DNA of 64,000 nucleotides from Pomphorhynchus laevis (Eukaryota; Acanthocephala; Palaeacanthocephala; Echinorhynchida; Pomphorhynchidae). Both the position numbers and the translations under genes were made by a program. The stretch is taken from positions 22,056 to 86,055 of the forward strand of contig WNNJ02001917.1 in assembly GCA_012934845.2 (NCBI GenBank), read 5' to 3'. Positions 33,912-43,798 of this stretch are shown here, in pieces (positions within the stretch are counted from its first letter, which is position 1; each line of letters opens with the position of its first letter). Below the pieces are notes generated by a model. That model had not been told where the DNA came from, did no database searches, and was given only the letters and a program-made list of their open reading frames with translations.

Positions 33912-34110
33912 TGTTATGTACAAAGGGTTGCCGCATGACAATTGCATTGAGCAGCAATCGTTGTTTCCGTAAGGATTTCACCAGCGCTATTTATCTTGAT
34001 GTATTGTATATAAACGCTCGTGTAGTTTTTGACGAGTGTTTTTTGGTTTCTGTTTCGATCAAAAAAACATTGCTGTTGTTTCAATGAATGTTGGGAATCA
34101 GAACGTAGCA
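33912..34110 (+). repeat. 3' LTR of Gypsy-2
   Basis: About 199 bp, starting TGTTATGTACAA and ending CGTAGCA. It is followed immediately by the GATAT target duplication. Confidence 0.85.
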
Positions 34111-34300
34111 GATATGTGCTTATGGGAGAGGTTACGGATTAGTTTGTTTGCACAAAATCTACATCAGAAGTCTTTCGACTTGCTGTTATCGCAGGCGATT
34201 GTTGTCCAGACGATGCAGTCGTGTGTCGAACACTGTACTTGCAGCTGAGCATAGTTGATGTCGGTCATAGCTGTTTTCTTACTTCCTCCCATTCACATCT
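34111..34300 (-). mobile_element. LINE A copy 1, part 2: ORF1 N-terminus with PHD-like finger
   Basis: Minus-strand translation from an ATG at 34292-34290 gives MGGSKKTAMTDINYAQ, VQCSTHDCIVWTTIACDNSK, then CRFCANKLIRN, with one stop between. This cysteine pattern matches the PHD-like finger at the start of LINE B ORF1 (VQCSNDLCDTWTTICMSK...CGFCAVKE). Past the GATAT site the frame continues into STSNTSTQTTPVV at 30.45 kb, showing that Gypsy-2 split this ORF1. PHD-like fingers occur in ORF1 proteins of CR1/L2 LINEs. Confidence 0.65.
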
Positions 34301-35778
34301 TTGTTTGTTTAATCTGTTAAATTCGCTATTGCAACTGATTAAATTGATTGAAATTATACTGAACACTAATAACTTTTTCTTATAACTTTTTTATTGTATT
34401 CATTACCACGATGCAGCTATTGTTGCACATTAGAAATAACTTTCATTTGGCCCTTTTGATTCATCTGTCCTTAAAATTGCTCGTTTATTACTCTGAAAAA
34501 CATTCGTTACTGTTTTCGTCATATTACTCACTTTGATGTGTTAAATTTTTACAACTGCTTACCTGGTCAATGTATCTCTAATAATAAAAGGCTTTCGAAA
34601 TTTCTGACATATTAATCTATCGGACACCGAGCGAATCTTGTGAGAACATTTAACACTTCGCCATTTGGCTTTTGCACCGATGAGTAATGATCATTTGTCT
34701 GTAAAATTTTTACTAGTGAGAACGAAATATATGAATTCTGAATCCCAAATTTCGACAAAGCTTTATCTTCAAACGTTCCAGGACGGAACGTTCGATTAGT
34801 TTTTGGAATTCTCGGAAACGATAACAAGCGGTCATATGGATTTTATCCCTCTTGTGAACTACAAGAAAGTACTTCCACTCTTCTGTAGGTTGTTCTTGTC
34901 AGCTTTTAATGCAAGTTGTATGGTTTACACAATAATGCATACGTAGCGCTTTGCCTGCCCATTTCCTCGTGGGTTATAAGACGAGCTTCTGCTAAACTTA
35001 TACTGAGTTAATCTAGGAACGTTCTAAATCCGGAAATTTGGAAACGATGCTTGATCACCGCACTTTTGAAAGAATATCTAAAAATGTCGAATGCATGATT
35101 TACGACATTGGTCACATATGAAGATCTGGTTTCTCAGCAAGAAATAACAAATAAAAAATCTCGAGTATTCATCAATTGAACAAAACAAATATTTATTTCC
35201 AGAATTTGATCGCAAAAAAAACCTTTAAAGTCGATAACTAGCGTTTAAAAGGTTGCGTCGCTCTGATAACATGCGCTATTTCATGTTTTACGCTATTTCA
35301 GGCTTATTTCAGATTAATGCACTATTTCAGGTTCAGTTTTGCAGTCTTTTATCTGTACTTGATTAACGCAGTGATAATTTTTAAGTTGATTAGGTACAAC
35401 ACAATAGATGAGTAGAATGACATATTTCAATTGTTACTTTACGTTTTGGGTCATAAGCACATAGAAAAGCTTTAGTAATTTATATTTTGAGGTTTTCGAT
35501 TATTTGGGTCACTTTGAATTATAAGAAATTGCTTACATTATATCAAATGTCGGATTTTCGTAGAAAAGGGTTATATCCATTTTGACTGATAAGTAAGCAT
35601 TTTCAAAAGTCGTTTCAGTGACAATTGACCGTTAGGTATCGTGTAAAACAGTAGGGCTTGAATTCGTTGATCATTCAGTTTAAATCATGTATTAAGAATA
35701 GTTTACCCTTGGAAATGTTGAGTGTCGCTGTTCAAATCGGAAATGCGTCATACAGTTAGAGGAGGAAGCAAACACTGT
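34301..35778. other. Unassigned sequence, no confident gene
   Basis: The first part may be the 5' leader of LINE A. The remainder has only short frames (for example 34612-34827 minus) with no recognisable domain. Confidence 0.45.
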
Positions 35779-35835
35779 CTTTTCAAGTGGCTTGCCACTT
35801 GAAAAGTGGCTAGCTCTTTTCAAGAGCAAGCCACT
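35779..35835. repeat. Two adjacent inverted repeats
   Basis: CTTTTCAAGTGGC (35779-35791) pairs with 35794-35806. AGTGGC and GCTCTT (805-818 region) then pair with AAGAGC and GCCACT (to 35835). The AGTGGC word is shared by both hairpins, allowing alternative folds. Confidence 0.75.
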
Positions 35836-35879
35836 CTTTTCGAATTTTAAAAATCATTCATGTGTTTTGACTTATTTTA

Positions 35880-38655
35880 CTTATTAAAAAATATTTATTT
35901 TTTTAAAGTGGCAAATGCGTGCCGGCGCACGCTTACATGACCACAACAACAAAAATCTAAATCTTGTGTCGAGGAGGTGGGTACGGAGGCGGCGTTTGAA
36001 TGCAATAAAGGAGGGAGCGCGGCGGACGACAAGTGAGAGCTGATTCCAGGCGAGTGGGGTGGCAACTAGGAAGAATCAGAGACTGTAGTTGTTAGAGTTA
36101 TTGGAAACGTAGAGTAAGAGGGAATTACGGGAACGCAGTGATAGAGAGAGGTGGGACGAATGTCGTCTAAGAAAGGGAGATTGATGAACGATGGTGAGCT
36201 GCCAGCGATGAGACGAAAAGTTACGAGAAGAAGGAGGAGTTGAATGCGGATGTGGATGGTAGGCCGGGGTAGTTTCGCAATATGTGTGAATGTGTGGCCA
36301 AAGCGACGGAGACGTAGGAGCACTCGAACGGCGGAGTTGATGATTCGGTGTAGGGGTAGTATGATATATTTTGGAGAATTGTCGAAAAGGCTGATGCAGT
36401 AATTGATTTTAGGGAAAAGAAGCGATTAGAGAAGAGACATACAGGAACGGATATCGATAAGGAGGCGGATACGGCGGATGTCACGGAGAATTAAGTTAGA
36501 CTAGCGGATATTGTCGGTGACGAAGGGTTTAGGGGAAAGGTGAACATCGAAATGGAACCCTAAGAAAGTGAGATTGTGGACCACAGGGATGATTGATAAG
36601 ACAAAATATACAGGGAGTGATATATGTTAGGTTGACGGGAGAGGATCCACATTACTTTAGACTTTTCTGGTTTTAGAAAGAAACGAAGATAGGATAGACG
36701 TTTGAAGATAGAAGAAAGACAGTTGGAGGCAGAAATTGCGATATCGTGTATGCGATGGGCGGATGCATGAGCATAGATGAGGATGTCAGCGGCGTATTGC
36801 ATGACGTTAAAGGAGTTAGGTTTAATAAACGGAGATATCGCCAATCAGAAGAGAGAAAATTAGGGGACCTAGGACTGAACCTTGTGGGACCCCGCAGAAA
36901 ATATGGATGGGAGGGGAGGATGATGAATTTGAACAGACATGAAAGGAACGGTCGGATAGATATGAGTCAAACCATGCTACGAAGGAAGAAAAGTCGTAAT
37001 CATAACGAAGGCGAGATAGGAGGATGGAGTTGTTAACGATGTCGAAGGCGGAGGAGAGGTCAAGGGAGATAAGAACACTATATAGAGTTTTGTCACGAGA
37101 AATTAGTAGGTCGTTGTAAACTTTCATGTAGGTGTTTTCTGTGGAGTGATTAGAGCGGAAAGCAGATTGGGAAGGAGCGTACAGATTGGATAAAGAGAGA
37201 TTAACATTAATCTGTATTAATATAAGGCGTTCTGATAACATAGAAAGAATAGGAAGTTGTGAAATGGGGCGATAGCTTAAAGGAAGTGAGGGGTCGAGCG
37301 ATTGTTTCTTAAGGATCGGACGAACGATTGCAGATTTTCAGTGTGAAGGGAAGATACGACCGCGGATGGACGAGTTAAACAAGGTGGTGAGGAAAGGGGA
37401 TATCGATGAGCATATGGATTTAAGTATTCAGGTAGGCAGGGGATCGGCAGGTGAGGCAGGGATAAGATGAACGAGTTCCGGGAGTATGAAGCGATGCGAG
37501 TAACAGTGAGATGAAATGGAGTCGAGTTGTGAGAGAGATCAACTTGGATACTTTTGTCTTGAGAAATGACTAATAATCATGGGGATTGATGTTGGAAGAC
37601 GAAGAAAAGCGAGAAATGATTCAGTTAAAAGTATGCCAGAGAGACTTAGAGACTGAATGAAGTGGTGATTTTATGCTGCTATGAGTTGCATTAAGTACGT
37701 AATAAGTGGTGATTAGACCAGCGAAGAGCAAGATACAAATCACGAAGAGACGTTGTGAGCGAGCGGATATCACGTATGAGTGAGTTTTGATAGATTCGAA
37801 AAGTATGACGGAGTCGACGCTTTGAGGGTAAGCATTGGATGCCAAACCGTGGGGCACGGTGCAAGCGACGGTGAGAGTAAGACTTGAAGAGCAAGAGAAG
37901 ATCAAGAGTGGATGTGAGTTCAGAGTCAAAAAGCAAGACAAGACCGTGAGGAGAGGAAGATGTTATTGTGGGAAAATATATAGACGATTTGAGTAAGGCG
38001 GAACGGAGAATGGGAAGGTCAAGATTTCTCCAAGGGCGACGTAGGATGATAGGTGTGTGAAGCGGGTATGGTTGAAAGTGAGATCAAGGTTGACGAGTAA
38101 GTGATCGGATAGATCAGGATCGGAGATGGGCAGTGAGGTGTAGGTAACAAAACGATCGTGGACAGCGATGATATCGAGTGCCCTGCCAAGGATATGTGTG
38201 GGCGCAGTGGAGATGAGTTTGTAATTATAGTTGGATAAAATGTTGATGAACTGGATGGAATCGGTAGAAGAGGGGCGTCGAGGCGGATGTTGAAGTCGCC
38301 TAGAACGAGTAATGGGATGGATGACAAACAGTGGAAAGGAAATCAGCGAGTTCGGTGAAAAATAAGGAGTAGGATCTGATAAACCAGGACGGTATACAAT
38401 GACGAGATCCAGAGTGATCGGGCTAGAAGAACGACAAGTGAACAATTCTAAAGAGCAAGGACTGAAAAGGGGAGTGATTTTGTGAAGAGACGAGGGGTGA
38501 CGGGCGAATGCAACAATGCCGGCATGATTAGAGAATTTAGAAGGGGATTAGCTGAGAGCGCGGGCGGATTCGACTAATGAGCAATCAGTAGAGAACACAC
38601 GGCGAATGGAGAGGTCGTCTGAATCATTGCCAGGATTCGGTGAGGCAAAATAGAT
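35880..38655 (-). mobile_element. CR1/L2-type LINE, 5'-truncated (LINE A copy 2)
   Basis: On the minus strand: endonuclease (38445-37963; SPITLDLVIVYRPG, LVLGDFNIRLDAP, SDHLLVNLDLTF), linker (37.9-37.5 kb), RT (37241-36560; VLISLDLSSAFDIVNNS, GVPQGSVLGPLIFS, MQYAADILIYAHA) and C-terminus (36.5-36.0 kb). The 3' end carries the GCGTGC hairpin (35917-35932). In the YADD box the third residue is altered (YAAD). The frame is broken in several places. It is 5'-truncated near 38655, inside the endonuclease. Confidence 0.85.
35917..35932 (-). other. 3'-terminal hairpin of LINE A
   Basis: GCGTGC...GCACGC is a perfect 6-bp stem with a 4-nt loop just upstream of the 3' tail. The same hairpin, with one loop change, occurs in copy 3 at 45529-45544. 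A conserved 3' hairpin is a plausible recognition site for the element's own RT. Confidence 0.55.
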
Positions 38656-38721
38656 CAATTTAGTATTTAGTAAATCGTTTCAGTATAATTGATATCATTT
38701 GATATAATTTTGATATCTTAT

Positions 38722-39036
38722 TTAGAGAGCTAGATAGAGTCTGAAACGGCCCCAACATCCTTCTTTAAGGATTGCCCAGGTGCGTTTATTGTGTACCTGA
38801 GCAATCTCTTGATTTATCTTCTTTTCAAGAGGACACCTCCCTGGACAAAGACTAAAATTTCTTGAGCTCATCATGTCGAGATTACCGTTTATCATTGCTC
38901 CGATTGGGTCTTTAGGTGCGTGAAAGACACTGGGTGGCTCAGTCGGAAAGTGACGCGTTGGTACTACTGATGGGAACTGATGCCACTTCATCGTTGTAAT
39001 AAGACACATAGATGTAGAAGTTGGATTGATGTACAT
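38722..39036 (-). CDS. Unrecognised 104-codon open frame
   Basis: MYINPTSTSMCLITTMKWHQ to RLYLAL, with FHAPKDPIGAMINGNLDMMS and CPGRCPLEKKINQEIAQ. I do not recognise a domain. No signal peptide or membrane segment is evident. It lies between LINE A copy 2 and AT-rich DNA. It may be a fragment of a transposon protein or a chance frame; codon evidence is too short to decide. Confidence 0.2.
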   Translation of the reverse strand: MYINPTSTSMCLITTMKWHQFPSVVPTRHFPTEPPSVFHAPKDPIGAMINGNLDMMSSRNFSLCPGRCPLEKKINQEIAQVHNKRTWAILKEGCWGRFRLYLAL

Positions 39037-39039
39037 TTT

Positions 39040-40245
39040 GTGATTATTAACTATTTATCTTATTAAGTGCATGTTTCTATTTATGCATTAAGAAAATCTA
39101 TTTAATCTATTTAATCGGTATAGATTTATATAAAATCTATATCTTATTTTAAAATGTAATATCTCGGAGCATATTATTTCACATTTAATTACAAGGCATT
39201 CGATAATTGCATGCTAAATAAGCATGTAATTAATATACTTATCGTTATTCAATTATTTTTTAGATTTTTCAGTCTAAATTTCCGTCTGGATTATTTTATT
39301 ATTCAAAAATGAAAGTCCCGGTGCATTCTTATATTCGTCAATACGAACAAATCAGTTTCAAAGAATTCAGCCAGACATTATTATTAGGAATGCATATTGT
39401 GCGATAAAGGAAATAGGAGTCAAGCAAAATAGAGTAAATCCATCGATTTATTAACTAAGTTCTACGAACTACATGGATGATAATGTTTTATCCGTGAATC
39501 AATGCTTTCTCCAAGTGATTGAGGTAGTGCTGTCACTAATTAATTTATTTCATTAGGCAAGCAATCTAACTAAATTTGCACTGGAGCATAATTACCCAGC
39601 GTATCACAATCGTAAAATACTACGGAAATTGTATTGTAATTGTTTTCTTACCTAATTAGCAACGGTAAGCATTTTCTGATAAAATAGACGTCAATCGAAG
39701 TAGCTATAATAGGTACGAATGAAAGGCATGCACTAGAAAACATGCGTTTACAGAAGCTAATGTAAAGAAGCTAATAGAACAGAAGCTAATGGTTACATAA
39801 CTAATTTTTAATTAGTAATTAAATATTAATTAAATAATAACTAATAATTATAATAATATTATATAATCAAATATAAACTAATGTGTATGCTCTAGAACAT
39901 GCTTTTACATTGTAAAAGGCCTTTGCTCTTGTGGATCCCACGATGTAAAATTTTTATTGATATTTAATTTGTTTTATATTCAAAATTGAGAAAGAGGGAA
40001 AATTGAAATAAAACAAAATATTGTGATGGTTCTCCTGCCGACTCCCCAAAACAAGTTGCGTTTCCTAATTGAGAAAGAGGGTGAAAATGACAAGTTTCAT
40101 ATTCTTTCTTATAAGTAAACTTTTATAGCTTACTTATAAGTATGTAAGTAAGCTACTTACATACTAGGGTTTTATAATTGAATAAGTGATTTTACGATAT
40201 TCACTTTGTCATATTGTAAAATATTTTTGATATTATTACTTAATT
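39040..40245. other. AT-rich sequence without a recognisable gene
   Basis: Noncoding A/T-rich DNA with short local repeats (for example AGAAGCTAATG near 39750 and AAGTAAGCTACTTAC near 40140). It flanks the left edge of the 315-bp satellite. Confidence 0.6.
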
Positions 40246-41094
40246 GTGTGAAATGTAAGGATGTTATAGTGTTACATGCTTTAATCATAAACACGTGTCT
40301 GCAAACTAGTGTACGAATATCATCACGAACCAGTTCTCACACGATCTAACCACAAACACCATCCTGCACAGACGTTAGTACTCAGTTGATATTCATAGCG
40401 CAGGTACTAAGCACTTACCTTTCAACATGATGTAATACTTGGATGGTCTATAAGGAATCCAACTAGTCGTTGAAAAATTGTATGAAACATTTCTGCGAAT
40501 TTATAGATTCCTTACCAGTCTAACACTTTTCGAAATAGATTTTCAGAGCAGGTCATTAATCTGTGAAATGTAAGGATGTTATAGTGTTACATGCTTTAAT
40601 CATAAACATGTGTCTGCAAACCAGTGTACGAATATCGTCACGTACCAGTTGCAATACGATCTAACCACAAACATCATCCTGCACAGACGTTAGTATTCAG
40701 TTGATCTTCATAGCGCAGGTACTAAGCACTTACCTTTCAACATGATGTAATACTTGGATGGTCTATAAGGAATCCAACTGGTCGTTGAAAAATTGTATGA
40801 AACATTTCTGCGAATTTATAGATTCCTTACCAGTCTAACACTTTTCGAAATAGATTTTCAGAGCAGGTCATTAATCTGTGAAATGTAAGGATGTTATAGT
40901 GTTACATGCTTTAATCATAAACATGTGTCTGCAAATCAGTGTATGAATATCGTCACGAACTAGCTTCAATCCTAAGCATGTGCCTAGAAACTAGTGTACG
41001 AATATCGTCACGAACCAGTTGCCACACCAATCAACCGACGTTTGTACTCAGTGGATCATCAAGTCGCAAACACTGAGCATTAACGTTTCAACAT
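40246..41094. repeat. 315-bp tandem satellite, left block
   Basis: Units start at 40246, 40561 and 40876 with GTGAAATGTAAGGATGTTAT. The first two are about 95% alike. The third is shorter and contains its own 57-bp internal duplication before LINE B interrupts it. Each unit carries a dyad (TATAAGGAATCC...GATTCCTTAC). The right block continues after LINE B at 47510. Confidence 0.9.
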
Positions 41095-41300
41095 TAGAAG
41101 AACGATTTGGATTATAGAAGAACGATTATAGAAGAACGATTATAGAAGAACGATTATCAAGAAAAAGTTATAAGTGTTCAAGATAATTTCTAAACAACTT
41201 AAACAAAAAGAACAACTAGAACAAAAAATTTAAACAGCTTAAACACACAATATATAAACATACATTTACAAAACAACTTGCCAGCGGAACAAAACACATA

Positions 41301-42764
41301 ATGACACGAAAAACATCGAAGCTTAAAGCTAAGAAGTCAAATGTAAACACCGTATCTCTAAACGCAAGCATAATTGATGAGTGTACATCTGTCCAAGTCC
41401 AGTGTTCGAACGATTTGTGTGACACCTGGACCACTATTTGTATGAGCAAGTTAAAAAAGAATTCCGATGATGCTTATTTATGTGGCTTTTGTGCTGTGAA
41501 GGAGCTTAATATTTTGAGAAGACGTTTGGTCGAATTTGAAGAAGCACATAACCAATCTCTAAGTCGAACCGTTCTCATGGACGATAAAATATCCTCTTCC
41601 AAAGCTCAACATCCTTTTAAAAATGTAGTTCCTGTGGATGCGCGGGTTGGTGATGATACGACTGCCTGCGTTATTCCCCTTGATGAGAATACAAGCGATC
41701 GCAAATTGCAACAAATTGCTGATAATACAGTCCCTAAAGTATCACAGACTACGAACGACATGACTACATGCGTTGTCGTTGATCGTCCTTCTGCCGATCT
41801 TTCTTTACATATTGACAACCGAACTCGGACAACTGGAGCTTATGTAGGCAGCAATGGACCTGTAGCATCCCGTATTTGGAAGCGGGGATATTTGCGTTCT
41901 TCCTATTCAACTCCAAATTCAGTGTCAAGACCGTATGACGAAGTCTCGAAATATATTATGTCTGATGAAGCGATTTCACAAAGTGATACACCGAAGATGC
42001 CGAATGCTCACAATGCGACATTTCGTAATATCTCAAACAAAGATGGTCAGCGCGTTTCCTCGGGCAACGCACACGTCACCTTGATGTCACCATCAAGTTC
42101 TTTAGAGTCTCATGATTCACATACCCAGACAGACTTATCTAGCTTGCGGAATATTGTTAAAACGGATACTCAAATACCCAGCTTACATGCATGTACAGAT
42201 ACACAATCTGCTGTGTCCTGTGATGGTCTCGATAGGGTGATCTCAAATAAGCGGATATATAATAGAGGTTGCTCAGTTATTCTAGCTAATGTGCCCGAGT
42301 CTATCTTCGAGAATGCGCAAGCACGACTGAATGACGACATTCAGAGTTTGAGGTCTATTCTGGCACATGTACTTGGCTCCTGTGACATTGAGACAGTCCA
42401 AAAAGTTAAACTTATCGCTCTTTTCCGTCTAGGTAAGCGTAATGCTTTAAATAATAAACCCCGACTACTCAAAGCTGTCTTCCATAACCAACTTCATGCT
42501 ACCTTAATGTTGAGAAACTCGTTCCGTCTCAAAGGGTCTAATATTCGACTGCTGAAAGATCTTGATGTATCAGAACGAAAAAAATTATCGAAGGTTAAAA
42601 AAGAACTATCATCTCGTGTTGCTAAAGGAGAAACAAATCTCTATGTGAAAAATTTTCAGATTGTGAAGCGACGCACTTGGCTGAGTTGGAGCCCACTAGT
42701 CATGTCGCCTCGCGTGCATTCTGTAATCGAAACGGGCTCGTCTACTCTGCCTATCAGAGTCTAA
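41301..42764 (+). CDS. LINE B ORF1, PHD-like finger plus RNA-binding domain
   Basis: 487 codons from an ATG (MTRKTSKLKAKKSNVN). Residues about 30-75 form a cysteine-rich PHD-like finger (VQCSNDLCDTWTTICMSK, DDAYLCGFCAVKE), followed by a short helical segment. A long polar, serine-rich middle (about 90-315) follows. The C-terminal part (about 325-455; GCSVILANVPES, LIALFRLGKRN, KPRLLKAVFHNQ, LLKDLDVSERKKL) matches the nucleic-acid-binding domain of CR1/L2 ORF1 proteins. It would coat element RNA. The frame is intact and overlaps ORF2 by about 88 bp. Confidence 0.85.
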   Translation: MTRKTSKLKAKKSNVNTVSLNASIIDECTSVQVQCSNDLCDTWTTICMSKLKKNSDDAYLCGFCAVKELNILRRRLVEFEEAHNQSLSRTVLMDDKISSSKAQHPFKNVVPVDARVGDDTTACVIPLDENTSDRKLQQIADNTVPKVSQTTNDMTTCVVVDRPSADLSLHIDNRTRTTGAYVGSNGPVASRIWKRGYLRSSYSTPNSVSRPYDEVSKYIMSDEAISQSDTPKMPNAHNATFRNISNKDGQRVSSGNAHVTLMSPSSSLESHDSHTQTDLSSLRNIVKTDTQIPSLHACTDTQSAVSCDGLDRVISNKRIYNRGCSVILANVPESIFENAQARLNDDIQSLRSILAHVLGSCDIETVQKVKLIALFRLGKRNALNNKPRLLKAVFHNQLHATLMLRNSFRLKGSNIRLLKDLDVSERKKLSKVKKELSSRVAKGETNLYVKNFQIVKRRTWLSWSPLVMSPRVHSVIETGSSTLPIRV

Positions 42765-43798
42765 ATGGTTTAGCGTCCGGGTTATTTGGATGTGTAAGGG
42801 GTGATAGGAATACTCCCAGAGGTATGTTGGGGCATTGTGAAATACTCCATGGTAATGTTCGCAGTCTTATATCGAAGATAGATGAACTGAGATATAGAGT
42901 TCAGTTAATTCGTCCTAAATTACTCGCTATCACAGAATCATGGCTATATAGTGATATTATTGATAATGAAGTCTCCATCCCTGGTTATCTGGTTTTCCGC
43001 AGTGATCGTAAAAGTGGAAGAGGTGGAGGTGTTATTCTTTATGTGAGCAACGATGTGAAAGTAACTATTCTTAGCACTTCTTCTTCTAATAAAGTCGAAA
43101 GTTTGTGGTGTCGGGTAAAATTCATGCATACCGCTCCGCTTGTTCTGGGGGTAGTATATCGTTCACCCTTGGCCGCCACAGATAAACTGATTGGGAAAGT
43201 AGAACTTTATTCTAAAGGTACCTCCAATGTTTTAATACTTGGTGACTTGAATATGCCTTCGGTTGATTGGAATTCGTATACGGCTTTTCCTACTTGTGAC
43301 CATGCTTCCTATGACCTTCTGGAGTGTATCATCTATTGTGGTTTAACTCAGCATGTTCAAAATTACACTCGTTTTGCTAGTGACAGTAGATCTCTATTAG
43401 ATGTATGTTTATCTTCGAACAGTGAGATTATTAACGCTATCCGTTATGATGCCCCGATCGGTATGTCTGATCATTGCGTATTGATCATTAGGTTAAGGTT
43501 TCAAGAAGATACTCGAGGTCCGCGTGAAAATCAAGTGGTTAATGCTTTCAAAACCAACACAGGTGCAATTAAGTCAATACTTTCAACAGCTACCTGGCCA
43601 GATCCCGCTGTTGTTGGAGTACACGGCGCGTGGAATTACTTTCAGAGAACCTTAGAGTCGCTGCTTATTTTATTCTCTCCACTTAGAAGCAGGACACGTC
43701 GAAAAGATTCTCCCTGGTTCGATTCTGAGTTACGTTCAGCATTGAGGACTCGTAATTTGATCTTCAATCGCTACAAAGTTGGGGAGTGTAGTTATGAT
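42677..43798 (+). CDS. LINE B ORF2, endonuclease half (5' of nested LINE)
   Basis: The open frame runs from about 42677; the first in-frame ATG is 42824 (MLGHCEILHGNVRSL), at the endonuclease start. APE motifs: LLAITESWL (catalytic E), GGGVILYVS, LGVVYRSP, VLILGDLNMPSVDWN (GD.N) and IGMSDHCVLI (SDH). The frame continues to SYD at 43798, where LINE A copy 3 interrupts. After removing that insertion the frame passes without change into VFKQARNLFNSLKRKKRC at 45583. How ORF2 is started (reinitiation or frameshift from ORF1) is not shown by the sequence. Confidence 0.85.
43591..43651 (+). repeat. Source of 62-bp direct duplication
   Basis: The 62-bp stretch 43590-43651 of LINE B ORF2 (beginning CTACCTGGCCAGATCCC) recurs exactly at 43799-43860, at the 5' edge of the nested LINE A. 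Confidence 0.95.

Larger units (their letters stand above)
30462..34110 (+). mobile_element. Ty3/gypsy LTR retrotransposon fossil (Gypsy-2)
   Basis: LTRs of about 200 bp (30462-30664 and 33912-34110) differ at roughly 3% of positions and begin TGTYATGTACAA. A purine tract (GCAGAGGAG) precedes the right LTR, and the 5-bp GATAT target duplication lies at 30457-30461 and 34111-34115. Parts in order: gag with a zinc knuckle (30.8-31.5 kb), reverse transcriptase (31.6-32.5 kb), the start of RNase H (to about 32.75 kb) and integrase (about 32.76-33.6 kb). It is broken, with several breaks. It inserted into LINE A copy 1 and is of moderate age. Confidence 0.9.

Noticed and set aside
40246-41094. The 315-bp repeats as LTRs of LINE B
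   Set aside because: They form more than two head-to-tail copies, continue across the LINE with a 5-bp duplication, and LINE B has non-LTR endonuclease and RT domains.
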